Shown here in pieces: positions 1 through 8,710 of a DNA stretch of 64,000 nucleotides (position 1 is the first letter of the stretch; each line of letters starts with the position of its first letter). The position numbers and the translations under genes were made by a program. This DNA comes from CAIWHR01 sp963713275 (GTDB lineage: Bacteria > Pseudomonadota > Gammaproteobacteria > Burkholderiales > Casimicrobiaceae): assembly GCA_963713275.1 (NCBI GenBank), contig CAVQLG010000002.1, positions 16,392 to 80,391 on the forward strand, read 5' to 3'. The notes below the pieces were generated by a model that was given only the letters and a program-made list of their open reading frames with translations, was not told where the DNA came from and ran no database searches.

Positions 1-2401
1 CTCGCCGCGTGCAAGGTCGTGGGCTTCGATCTCGTCGTCGTCGAGACGTCCGGCATCGGCCAGGGGAACGCGGCGATCGTGCCGCTGGTCGACGTCTCGC
101 TGTACGTGATGACGCCGGAGTTCGGCGCCGCGTCGCAACTCGAGAAGATCGACATGCTGGACTTCGCGGACTTCGTCGCCATCAACAAGTTCGACCGCAA
201 GGGGGGGGCGGACGCGTTGCGCGACGTGCGCAAGCAGGTGCAGCGCAACCGGGAGCTGTGGCGCGTCGCGCCCGAGGAGATGCCGGTGTTCGGCACCGTG
301 GCCGCGCGCTTCAACGACGACGGCGTCACCGCGCTCTACCAGGCGCTTTGCCCCCGCCTTTGCGCCATCGGGCTCGAGCTTGCGCCGTCGCGCCTCGCCC
401 AGGTTGCAACGCGGGAGTCCTCGTCCCGGAGCGCGATCGTCCCCGGCGCGCGCGTGCGCTACCTCGCGGAGATCGCGGAGACGGTCCGCGCCTACCATCG
501 CTGGACGCAGGAGCAGACGCGCATCGCGCGCGAGCGGCAGCAGCTGCGCGCGGCGCGGGCGATGCTCGCCGCGGCCGGCGGCGACGGGGCGGACGCGCTC
601 GAGACGCTCGCCGCCGTGCGCGAGGCGAGACTCGACCCGCGGGCGAAGAAGCTGCTCGACATGTGGCCGCAGACCCGGGCCGCCTACGGTGGCGACGAGT
701 ACGTGGTGAAGATCCGCGACCGGGAGGTTCGCTCGGCGCTGACCACGACCACGCTCTCCGGCACGCGGATCCGCAAGGTCGTGCTGCCGCGCTGGGAGGA
801 CGACGGCGAGATCCTGCGCTGGCAGCTGAGCGAGAACCTGCCCGGCAGCTTTCCCTTCACCGCCGGCGTGTTCGCGTTCAAGCGCGAGAACGAAGACCCG
901 ACGCGGATGTTCGCCGGCGAAGGCGACGCGTTCCGCACCAACCGGCGCTTCCACCTTCTCGCCGACGGCATGCCGGCGAAGCGGCTGTCGACTGCCTTCG
1001 ACTCGGTCACGCTCTACGGCAACGATCCCGACCGCCGGCCCGACATCTACGGCAAGGTGGGCAACTCGGGCGTGTCGATCGCCACGCTCGACGACCTCAA
1101 GGTGCTCTACTCGGGCTTCGACCTCTGCGATCCGGCGACCAGCGTGTCGATGACGATCAACGGCCCGGCGCCGACGATCCTGGCGATGTACTTGAACGCG
1201 GCGATCGACCAGCAGCAGGAGAAGTTCCGCGCCGACAACGGCCGCGAGCCCAGCGACGACGAGGCCGAGAAGATCCGCGAGTGGACGCTCGCCACGGTGC
1301 GGGGCACGGTCCAGGCCGACATCCTGAAGGAGGACCAGGGGCAGAACACCTGCATCTTCTCGACCGAGTTCAGCCTGAAGGTGATGGGCGATATCCAGGA
1401 CTACTTCGTTCATCACGGCGTGCGGAACTTCTACTCGGTGTCGATCTCCGGCTACCACATCGCCGAGGCGGGCGCCAACCCGATCTCGCAGCTCGCGTTC
1501 ACGCTCGCCAACGGCTTCACGTTCGTCGAGGCCTACCTCGCGCGCGGCATGCACATCGACGACTTCGCGCCCAACCTGTCGTTCTTCTTCTCCAACGGCA
1601 TGGACCCCGAGTACTCGGTGCTCGGGCGCGTGGCGCGGCGGATCTGGGCGGTGGCGATGAGGAACCGCTACCACGCCAGCGAGCGCAGCCAGAAGCTCAA
1701 GTACCACATCCAGACCTCCGGGCGCTCGCTTGCACGCGCAGGAGATCCAGTTCAACGACATCCGCACCACGCTGCAGGCGCTGATCGCGGTCTACGACAA
1801 CTGCAACAGCCTGCACACCAACGCGTTCGACGAGGCGATCACCACCCCGAGCGAGGAGAGCGTGCGCCGGGCGATGGCGATCCAACTCATCATCAACCGC
1901 GAGTGGGGGCTGGCCAAGAACGAGAACCCGAACCAGGGGGCGTTCGTCATCGAGGAGCTGACCGACCTCGTCGAAGAGGCGGTACTCAAGGAGTTCGAGG
2001 CGATCAGCGAGCGCGGCGGCGTGCTGGGAGCGATGGAGACCGGCTACCAGCGGGGCAAGATCCAGGAGGAGTCGCTGGTCTACGAGCACCGCAAGCACGA
2101 CGGCTCGTACCCGATCATCGGCGTCAACACCTTCCGCAACCCGCACGGCGAGGGCCCGCCCGAGGCGCTGCTGCTCGCGCGCTCGACGGTCGAGGAGAAG
2201 GAGTCGCAACTCGCGCGGCTCGCCGCGTTCCACGCCCGCCACGCGGCCGCGGCGCCGGCCGCGCTGGCGCGGCTCAAGCAGGCGGCGATCGACAACGACA
2301 ACGTGTTCGCCGAGTTGATGGCCACGGTGCGCGTGTGCTCGCTGGGCCAGATCACCAACGCGCTGTTCGAGGTCGGCGGCCAGTATCGGCGCAGCATGTA
2401 G
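1..2401 (+). CDS. icmF: Fused isobutyryl-CoA mutase IcmF (5'-truncated by window edge, one frameshift)
   Basis: B12-dependent acyl-CoA mutase interconverting isobutyryl-CoA and n-butyryl-CoA, fused to its own G-protein chaperone. The window starts inside the MeaI/ArgK-type GTPase: ETSGIGQG at visible residues 15-22 (G3 region) and NKFD at 62-65 (G4). The mutase (substrate-binding) domain follows from about residue 240, with motifs such as NTCIFSTEFSLK, and the protein ends in EVGGQYRRSM, a typical family C-terminus. The N-terminal B12-binding domain lies off the left edge. Near 1729 the frame moves by one: TSGRSL continues as HAQEIQFNDIRTTLQAL if one T of a TT pair is removed, so a sequencing insertion is likely. 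The identification is firm; activity on other substrates such as pivalyl-CoA cannot be excluded. Confidence 0.92.
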
Positions 2402-2434
2402 GCACGTTCGCGGCGGTCGGAAGCGGCGCGGGCG

Positions 2435-2679
2435 TTTGCGCAGCGTCGCCCGCCGCGGGCCGCCGCGTGGACTGCCACGAGCATCAGCCACGACAGGCCG
2501 GAGTCCTTCTTCCTCGAACGCTACCGCGTGGCCTAGGCCCGCGAGATGCGGCACTTCCTCGACGCGCTCGCGGGGGGGGCACGCCGGTGCGTACGACGAT
2601 CGACGACGGGGTCCGGGCGCTCGAGCTCGCGGAGGCCGCGACGGCGTCGTGGCGCGAGCAGCGGATCGTCACGTTCTGA
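2435..2679 (+). pseudogene. C-terminal remnant of a Gfo/Idh/MocA oxidoreductase (inositol 2-dehydrogenase-like)
   Basis: Reading frame 2 gives HDRPESFFLERYRVA, a TAG stop at 2534-2536, then AREMRHFLDALAGG. After a run of eight G (about 2573-2580), frame 1 gives TPVRTTIDDGVRALELAEAA and ends WREQRIVTF at a TGA (2677-2679). Joined, this matches the C-terminal helix region of IolG/MocA-type dehydrogenases (FFLERY..AY..E...F.DAL.....P....EDG..AL.LA.AA..S). The N-terminal Rossmann half is absent, since icmF ends only 30-40 bases upstream. One stop, one frameshift and a missing N-terminus make this a real remnant rather than a sequencing artefact alone. Confidence 0.7.
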
Positions 2680-2728
2680 AGGCCGCGCCGGCGTCATCGC
2701 CGCCGCGCGCCGCCTGCGGGAGTCACGC

Positions 2729-3496
2729 ATGGACCGCTTCGGACTCTGCTGCACGCTCGCCCGCGAAGCCGGTGCGCTCGCCCATCGGGGCTTCGGGCAT
2801 TCGGCCGCCGCGCTCAAGGGCCGGCACGACGTGGTGACCGCGATGGACCGCGAGGTCGAGCGCTTCGTGCGCAACCGGCTCGCCGCGGCGTGCCCCGACG
2901 ACGCGATCTTCGGCGAGGAGGAAGGCGGGCGCCGCAGCGGCGAGCGGGTGTGGCTGGTCGATCCGATCGACGGCACCGCCAACTACGCGCGCGGCATTCC
3001 CCATTACGCCGTCTCGATCGCGTACCTCGAGCACGGCGTGCCGGTGGCCGGGGCGGTCTGCGACCCGAGCCACGACGGGCTCTACGCCGCGGCCCGCGGG
3101 CACGGCGCGTTTCGCAACGACGTGCGCCTCGCCGTCAGCGCCTGCGCGCAGCTCAGCGGGGCGACGGTGGAGTGCGGGTGGTCGCCGCGCCGCACGGCCG
3201 CCGCGTACACCGCGCTCGTGAGCCGCGTGCTGGAGGCGGGCGGGGCCGTGCGCCGGGCCGGATCCGGCGCCCTCGGGCTCGCGGACGTCGCGGCGGGGCG
3301 CGTCGAGGCCTACTGCGAGCTGCACATCAACGCCTGGGACTGCGCGGCGGGCGTCTTGCTCGTCACCGAAGCCGGCGGGCGCACGAGCGACTTCTTCGCC
3401 GGAGAAGGGATCGTCAACGGCAACCCGCTGCTTGCGACCAACGCGGCGCTTTGCGCGAAGCTCTCCGTCGTCGTCGGCATTCCCGTGACCTGCTGA
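2729..3496 (+). CDS. Inositol monophosphatase family protein
   Basis: Predicted Mg2+-dependent phosphatase of the IMPase/SuhB/CysQ fold, 255 residues, which is a normal length. The metal-binding signature DPIDGT is at residues 78-83 and the second signature WDCAAG starts at W203. EEEGG at about 70 supplies the upstream acidic metal ligands. The start is ATG 2729 because similarity to the family begins there; the open frame upstream of it belongs to the dehydrogenase remnant. Whether the substrate is inositol phosphate, histidinol phosphate, PAP or a sugar phosphate cannot be decided from sequence. Its place after an inositol-dehydrogenase remnant hints at a lost inositol-related locus, but this is inference. 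Confidence 0.85.
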   Translation: MDRFGLCCTLAREAGALAHRGFGHSAAALKGRHDVVTAMDREVERFVRNRLAAACPDDAIFGEEEGGRRSGERVWLVDPIDGTANYARGIPHYAVSIAYLEHGVPVAGAVCDPSHDGLYAAARGHGAFRNDVRLAVSACAQLSGATVECGWSPRRTAAAYTALVSRVLEAGGAVRRAGSGALGLADVAAGRVEAYCELHINAWDCAAGVLLVTEAGGRTSDFFAGEGIVNGNPLLATNAALCAKLSVVVGIPVTC

Positions 3497-3530
3497 CCGG
3501 TGGACGCCGCCCCCGCGTACCTCGGCGCGG

Positions 3531-3899
3531 TCAGGCGCCGAGCATCCTCCTGAGCTCGCCGCTGGCGATGAGCCGCTCGAGCTCGCTCGCGCCGCCGACG
3601 AGCGTCCCCTTGACGAAGATCATCGGGAACGTCGGCCAGCCCGTCCACATCTTGAGTGCGTTGCGCCGCCGCCACGGCCCGAGGTAGCCGCCGTACTCGA
3701 GGTAGCGGTGGGGAACTCCGGCGGCGGCGAGCGCGCGGCGCGCCCGGCGCGGAAACGGGTTCGTCTTCATGCCGACGACGACCACGTCGTGCGCGGCGAT
3801 CGCGCGCTCGACCTCGGCGACGATGTCGGCGTGGTGGCCGGCGATGCGGTCGCGGATCGAAGCGTGGATGCGGGTCTCGTCGAGGATGGGGCGCGGCAT
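3531..3899 (-). CDS. Glutaredoxin-fold protein lacking active-site cysteines
   Basis: 122-residue protein whose C-terminal half has the glutaredoxin glutathione-binding elements: GWPTFP (87-92, carrying the cis-proline TFP motif), a following MIFVKG strand, VGG (101-103) and a SELERLIASGEL helix. Where glutaredoxins carry C-P-F/Y-C, this protein has T46-N-P-F-P50 in the context VVVGMKTNPFP, and there is no cysteine anywhere in the protein. Thiol-disulfide exchange by the usual mechanism is therefore impossible. A role as a glutathione- or FeS-binding scaffold or regulator is speculation. It is convergent with the upstream phosphatase gene. Start ATG 3899 gives a compact protein; upstream frame extensions are poor. 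Confidence 0.75.
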   Translation of the reverse strand: MPRPILDETRIHASIRDRIAGHHADIVAEVERAIAAHDVVVVGMKTNPFPRRARRALAAAGVPHRYLEYGGYLGPWRRRNALKMWTGWPTFPMIFVKGTLVGGASELERLIASGELRRMLGA

Positions 3900-4103
3900 G
3901 GCGAAGGCTCCGGGTGCTGGCACAAGGCTGCAGATTACTCCGCGCGGGCGGCAACGCGCAGCCCCGCCGCCCGGCGGGCGATCGCGAGAACCGTGGCCTC
4001 GACGCGAACGCTGTCGTGGCGGCCTCGACCCCGCCGGCCGAGTACGGCAAATTGCGCCTGCACAGCGCCGCTGCCTCGCGGTCGGCGCCGCGCCGGGCAA
4101 CAA

Positions 4104-4127
4104 AAAGCCCGGCCGGAGCCGGGCTTT
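4104..4127 (-). terminator. Rho-independent terminator of the PEP-CTERM gene
   Basis: Ten-base perfect inverted repeat AAAGCCCGGC / GCCGGGCTTT with loop CGGA. Read on the minus strand the stem is followed by TTTTTG (complement of 4102-4106). It sits about 50 bases past the stop of the minus-strand PEP-CTERM gene, in the correct orientation. Confidence 0.8.
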
Positions 4128-4174
4128 GCCGAGCGGGCACCAGGGCCCGCCGAGGGCGTTGCTCGAACGACCGA

Positions 4175-4984
4175 TCAACCCTTGCGGCGCGCGAGGGCGA
4201 GACCGGCAAGGCCGATGCCAAGGAGCGCGAGTGTTCCGGGCAGAGGTACCGGTTGGTCGAATTGCTGCGGGCGGCTGTACCTCGCCGCGAGGTAGTTCTG
4301 CGACTGCGCTGTGTTCGTGAATTCGAAGAGATCCCATCCGGGGGCAGCGGACTGCGGGCCTGACCCGATGGCGTTAAGGTAGTTCTGCGCCAGGTTCGCA
4401 ACGTTGCCGACGACGCCGGAGTTCGCGGCCTGAAGGGGTCCGCTGGCGAGCGACAGGCCATCGTCGAACCAGATCTCCCAGATGGCAAGCTGCATCGCCG
4501 CCGATTGCTTGGCGGCGTCGACTGCCCGCGAACTGTCCGAAACGTGCTGCTCGGCCCGCTGAAGGTGCCTGCTTCCTGATTCGGATAGACGTTCTCAAAC
4601 AGTCGAGTCAGCTGCCAGGCGTTAGCATTAGCGGCCGAGTAATCGCTGATCGAGGTGCGCGTGTATTGGATCGTGCCGCTCTGGGCCCAACGGAAGAGGT
4701 CGATGCAGAAGAAGCGAAAGAAGTCGTCGGTTTCGTAGCGTGTCCGTCATGTCCGAGTCGAAGTACCCCTTGAACTGCCCTGCTGCTTGATTGCGGGGGG
4801 ATCCGCCGATCATCCCGGACAGGGCCAGGGACGGCACCGTCACGTAGCTGCCTTCCGACGACCCCAGGAACGTGAGATAGCCGGTGGCTTGCGCGGGAGC
4901 GGCATCATACGGGTGAGCCTGCGCCACGCCCGCGCCCACCGCGAACGCCGCCAGCACCGCACTGCGAAGTAGCTTGGCAAACAC
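4175..4984 (-). CDS. PEP-CTERM sorting-domain protein (interrupted by frameshifts)
   Basis: Secreted protein, sorted to the cell surface by the exosortase system. It begins at GTG 4984, preceded by AGGAG, with a clear signal peptide (MFAKLLRSAVLAAFAVGAGVAQA). It ends with the sorting signal VPLPGTLALLGIGLAGLALA followed by RRKG: a PEP-like box, a hydrophobic helix and a basic tail. In between, three frames must be joined: the first runs to DSDMTDTL, the second from YETDDFFRFFCIDLF (TAC at 4737), the third from about EQHVSDSSRAVDAAKQ (near 4555) into MQLAIWEIWFDDG. The first shift equals one extra base, the second is one base short or two over. Total about 268 residues, usual for the family. 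Either sequencing errors or a decaying gene. No exosortase gene is in the window. Confidence 0.8.
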
Positions 4985-5704
4985 GATTGCTCCTTTTTTC
5001 TTCGATCATCGACGGAAATCGCCCATCGGTTCCGCGGGCTCGGGACTTGACCTTTACGCGTTGCATCACGCGCCCTTCGTCCTGCTCCGAAGCACGATCC
5101 GGGCCATGGATAAAGACTTATAAATATCAATTTATTAAAGTTGCAATCTACAGTCGATGTAAAGATCTTCGACACGATTCTTGTAGGGGACAACGTGCGC
5201 GGAGCGAGTTGTTGTGGGCAAAGCGCAGAGAAAGCACAGATTTCCTTGTGTTTTTTTCAGCCGAGCCCCGGCTCGCCGAGCGAACTGCGCGCGCCGCGGG
5301 GCGACCGCGCGGACGGGACAACCGGGTTGCGCTCGAGGATGCCTGCCCGCCCGCATCGGCGGTCCCTTGGTCGGCGACGGGCCTGGGCCGCACGACGATG
5401 GGCGCCGTGCGGGCAGCGGCGGCAGCCCCGAACGACGGTCGCGCCCTCGCGGGTGCGCGATGGAAAGACCGGGGCGGGGCCGAAACCGGCGCCGACGCGT
5501 CACGAATGTTCATTATCATTCGGGTCTGCGCCCCATCCGGAAGGGGGGTGCCCGACCCCGGAGCGTTTCGCGTCGCGGGGAACAACGCGGGGCTGTCGCA
5601 AGCCGGGATTGCAGGAAGGCCGCGCTTCCCGGCGGCGAGGCCCCGCCGCAGCGATGGCCGAGGGACGCTAGGGGCGGCGCGGCCGGCGCTCGATCGGAGG
5701 AAGG
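4985..5704. other. Intergenic region with AT-rich core
   Basis: About 720 bases between the divergent PEP-CTERM and dctP genes. Positions 5105-5175 are strongly AT-rich (ATAAATATCAATTTATTAAA) against the GC-rich background and are the likely promoter zone of the PEP-CTERM gene. A dyad GAATG...CATTC spans 5504-5521 and contains CATTATCATT, weakly Fur-box-like. A long open frame crosses the region but has no family features. I see no convincing gene here. Confidence 0.5.
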
Positions 5705-6727
5705 ATGCGGAAGTTGACCATGGTGACGGGCATCGCGCTGCTCGGCGCGCTCGGCGTTGCCGCGGCGCAGGAGGTCACGCTCAAGGTCCACCATTTCCTG
5801 CCCGCGGGGTCGGCGGTGCACACGACGATCATCGAGCCCTGGTGCGAGCGCCTCGCCCGGGACTCGGGCAATCGCATGCAATGCCGGATCTACCCGTCGA
5901 TGCAACTCGGCGGCACGGCGCCCCAGCTCTACGATCAGGTGAGGGACGGCGTCGTCGACGTCGCCTGGACGCTGCCCGGCTACACGGCGGGGCGTTTCCC
6001 GCGGGTCGAGGTCTTCGAGCTGCCGTTCATGACGCGCGAGCCCGTGGGGACCAGCAAGGCGCTCTGGGAGTACGTCGAGCAGCACGCGCCGGGCGAATTC
6101 GCCGACGTCAAGCTCATCGCCGCGCACGTCCACGGCCCGGGCGCGCTGCACACCACCCGGAGGCGGATCGCGTCGCTCGCCGACCTCAAAGGCATGAAGA
6201 TCAGGGCGCCCACCCGCCAGGCCTCGCGCCTGCTCGCCGCCCTCGGCGCAACGCCGGTCGCGATGCCGGTGCCGCAGGTCGGCGAAGCGCTGGCCAAGGG
6301 TGTGCTCGACGGCGCGGCGCTGCCCTGGGACGTGGTGCCGGCGGTCAAGGCGCAGGAGCTCACCCGCTTCCACACCGAAACCGACCCTGCGGCGCCCTCG
6401 CTCTACACGTCGACGTTCGTCCTGGCGATGAACAAGGCCCGCTACGCGGCGCTCCCGCCCGAGCTTCGGCGCGTCATCGACGCCAACAGCGGGCGGGCGC
6501 TCTCCGGCGAGATCGGTCGCGCCTACGCCGAGGCCGACACGGTCGGCAGGAAGACCGCCGCGCAAGGTGTGTTCGACCTCGTCGCAGGCGCCGAGCTCGA
6601 CGCGTGGCGGGCGCGGGGCGAGTCGGTCGCCGACGCCTGGGTCGCCGAGGTCTCGGCCAAGGGAATCGACGGCAAGAAGCTCCTGGAACACGCGAGCGCG
6701 CTGATCGAGAAGAACACGGTGCGCTGA
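5705..6727 (+). CDS. dctP: TRAP transporter solute-binding protein, DctP family
   Basis: Periplasmic receptor that binds an organic acid and hands it to the DctQM permease. 340 residues with an N-terminal signal peptide ending near AAAQ (residue 22), then VTLKVHHFLPAGSAVHT, the standard DctP opening. The conserved segment SLADLKGMKIRAPT has the Arg (about 164) that usually salt-bridges the carboxylate of the ligand. The start ATG 5705 has an excellent GGAGGAAGG box immediately upstream. First gene of a dctP-dctQ-dctM operon; 7 bases separate it from dctQ. The ligand is unknown; the downstream acyl-CoA enzymes suggest a carboxylic acid. Confidence 0.93.
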   Translation: MRKLTMVTGIALLGALGVAAAQEVTLKVHHFLPAGSAVHTTIIEPWCERLARDSGNRMQCRIYPSMQLGGTAPQLYDQVRDGVVDVAWTLPGYTAGRFPRVEVFELPFMTREPVGTSKALWEYVEQHAPGEFADVKLIAAHVHGPGALHTTRRRIASLADLKGMKIRAPTRQASRLLAALGATPVAMPVPQVGEALAKGVLDGAALPWDVVPAVKAQELTRFHTETDPAAPSLYTSTFVLAMNKARYAALPPELRRVIDANSGRALSGEIGRAYAEADTVGRKTAAQGVFDLVAGAELDAWRARGESVADAWVAEVSAKGIDGKKLLEHASALIEKNTVR

Positions 6728-6734
6728 ACCTGCG

Positions 6735-7313
6735 ATGGAACTTGCCGGAGACGCGGCGGCGCGGCTTGCCTTCGGCCCGGTCGGCCGGGCGCTGATCGGC
6801 GCCAGCAAGGCGGCGGCGCTGGTCGGCGGGACGATCTTCGTTGCGCTGGTTGCGATGTCGATCGCCTCGATCACCGGACGCAAGCTCTTTTCGCTGCCGG
6901 TGCCGGGCGACGTCGAGCTGCTGCAGCTCTTCGCCGCGATTGCAAGCTCGACGTTCTTCGCCTGGTGCCATCTGGTCGGCGGCGACGTCAGGGTCGATTT
7001 CTTTACCCAGCGGTTGCGCCCGTCCGTGGTGCATGCGCTCGACGCGCTGGGGTCGTCGCTGGTGGGCGTGTTCGGCGCGCTCCTCGCTTGGCGAACGGCG
7101 GTGGGCGCGCTCACCGTCAAGGCTTCGGGCGAGGAGACGATGATCCTGGGCCTGCCGCAGTGGTGGGGGCCGGCGGCGATGGTGCCGGGCTTCGTCCTGC
7201 TCGCCCTGGCAGGCGGTTACATGGCGGCGCGCCACGTCGCGGCGGCCCGCGCGGCCGCGCCTGCGCCGGCGCCCGGCATGGCGGACGACGAGGCCACGGG
7301 TACTTCGCGATGA
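6735..7313 (+). CDS. dctQ: TRAP transporter small permease, DctQ family
   Basis: 192-residue inner-membrane protein with four hydrophobic segments (about residues 30-50, 65-90, 105-125, 150-172). Family motif region SSTFFAWCHLVGGDVRVDFF is present, a variant of the usual helix-2/3 loop. It lies between dctP and dctM; its TGA overlaps the dctM start as ATGA (7310-7313), a sign of translational coupling. It pairs with DctM to form the sodium- or proton-driven uptake channel. C-terminal tail (about 175-192) is Ala/Pro-rich and probably unstructured. Confidence 0.9.
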   Translation: MELAGDAAARLAFGPVGRALIGASKAAALVGGTIFVALVAMSIASITGRKLFSLPVPGDVELLQLFAAIASSTFFAWCHLVGGDVRVDFFTQRLRPSVVHALDALGSSLVGVFGALLAWRTAVGALTVKASGEETMILGLPQWWGPAAMVPGFVLLALAGGYMAARHVAAARAAAPAPAPGMADDEATGTSR

Positions 7314-8638
7314 GCGGGACCGCCGTCGGCCTCAGCGTGTTTGGCCTGATGCTGGCGCTGCTGGCGCTGCGCGTGCCCATCGGCGTGGCGATGTTCGTGA
7401 TGGGCGCCTCCGCGTACGTCTACCTCACCGGCGGCGAACTCAAGCAACTCCTCAACGCGCTCAAGCATCTCGCCTACGCGCGGCTTTCGAATTACGACCT
7501 CGTCGTCATCCCGATGTTCCTGCTCATGGGCCAGTTCGCGACCCACGGCGGGCTCTCCGCGTCGCTGTTCCGTTTCGTACGCGCGTTCATGGGGCACTGG
7601 AAGGGCGGCATCGCGATGGCGGCGGTCGGTGCCTGCGCCGGGTTCGGCGCGATCTGCGGCTCGTCGCTTGCGACCGCCGCGACGATGGGGCAGGTGACGC
7701 TGCCCGAACTGCGCCGCGCCGGGTACGCCGGCAGCCTTTCGACCGGGGCACTGGCTGCCGGCGGAACGCTGGGCATCCTGATCCCGCCGTCGGTGCCGCT
7801 GGTGATCTACGGCATCCTCACGCAGGAGTCGATCGGCAAGCTGTTCGTGGCGGCGTTCGTGCCGGGCGTCATCGCCATGCTGGGCTACATGCTGGTCATC
7901 CGGCTGCTCGTCGCGTGGAAGCCGCACATCGGCCCGGCCGGCCCCCGCGCGCCGTGGCCGCTTCGCTTGAAGGCGCTCATCGAGGTGACGCCCGTGATGC
8001 TGATCTTCGTCGTCGTGATCGTCGGCATCTACGGCGGCTGGGCGAATCCCACCGAGGCGGCCGCGATCGGTGCCGCCGCCAGCGGCGCCCTGGCGGTGCT
8101 GCGCGGGCGCATGGGCAGGACCGGCATCGTCGCGAGCGCACTGGGCACCGCGCAGTCTACGGCGATGATCTTCCTGGTGCTGCTGGGTGCCGACATGCTC
8201 AACAGCGCGCTCGCGTTGTCGCAGATGCCCGCCGAGCTTGCGGCCTGGGTACAGGCGAGCGGCCTGTCGCCGCTCCTGGTGATGGTCGTGATCCTGCTGA
8301 TCTACGTGCTGCTCGGCTGCGTGATGGACTCGCTGGCGATGATCCTGCTCACGATTCCGATCTTCTACCCGATGGTGATGGGGCTCGACTTCTACGGGCT
8401 CACCGACACCGAGAAGTCGATCTGGTTCGGCATCCTGGCGCTGATGGTCGTCGAGATCGGGCTCGTGCACCCGCCGGTAGGCATGAACGTCTACATCATC
8501 AACCGGCTGGCGAAGGACGTCCCGCTCGAACAGACGTTCAAGGGCGTGCTGCCCTTCCTCGCATCGGATTTCCTGCGCATCGCGCTGCTCCTGCTCTTTC
8601 CCGCGGTGAGCCTGTGGCTGGTGCGCGCAGGCGCGTAG
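7310..8638 (+). CDS. dctM: TRAP transporter large permease, DctM family
   Basis: 442-residue membrane protein, about 12 predicted helices, the transport subunit of the TRAP system. Diagnostic stretches are FGAICGSSLATAATMG (re-entrant hairpin), GTLGILIPPSVPLVIYG and GLVHPPVGMNVYIIN near the C-terminus. Start ATG 7310 overlaps the dctQ stop. The gene closes the dctPQM operon; a 48-base gap with a possible -10 follows before the next gene. Confidence 0.94.
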   Translation: MSGTAVGLSVFGLMLALLALRVPIGVAMFVMGASAYVYLTGGELKQLLNALKHLAYARLSNYDLVVIPMFLLMGQFATHGGLSASLFRFVRAFMGHWKGGIAMAAVGACAGFGAICGSSLATAATMGQVTLPELRRAGYAGSLSTGALAAGGTLGILIPPSVPLVIYGILTQESIGKLFVAAFVPGVIAMLGYMLVIRLLVAWKPHIGPAGPRAPWPLRLKALIEVTPVMLIFVVVIVGIYGGWANPTEAAAIGAAASGALAVLRGRMGRTGIVASALGTAQSTAMIFLVLLGADMLNSALALSQMPAELAAWVQASGLSPLLVMVVILLIYVLLGCVMDSLAMILLTIPIFYPMVMGLDFYGLTDTEKSIWFGILALMVVEIGLVHPPVGMNVYIINRLAKDVPLEQTFKGVLPFLASDFLRIALLLLFPAVSLWLVRAGA

Positions 8639-8675
8639 CGCCCGGCGACTCGTTTCGCTGCGTTGCAGCAAGGGG

Positions 8676-8681
8676 CATAAT
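8676..8681 (+). promoter_or_regulatory. Possible -10 box before the hydroxyacyl-CoA dehydrogenase gene
   Basis: CATAAT in an otherwise GC-rich stretch, 30 bases before the ATG at 8711. No good -35 hexamer at the right distance, so weak support. It argues against a GTG start at 8687, which would leave almost no leader. Confidence 0.3.
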
Positions 8682-8710
8682 AGCCGGTGTCCGAAGCGCG
8701 GAAGACACCC

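Noticed and set aside
2534..2536. In-frame TAG as recoded amino acid in the dehydrogenase remnant
   Set aside because: The fragment also has a frameshift and lacks its N-terminal domain, so it is a pseudogene; a single C-to-G change of TAC explains the stop.
5504..5521. Fur box upstream of dctP
   Set aside because: Only part of the sequence fits the consensus, it is nearly 200 bases from the gene, and no iron-related gene is nearby; noted only as a dyad.
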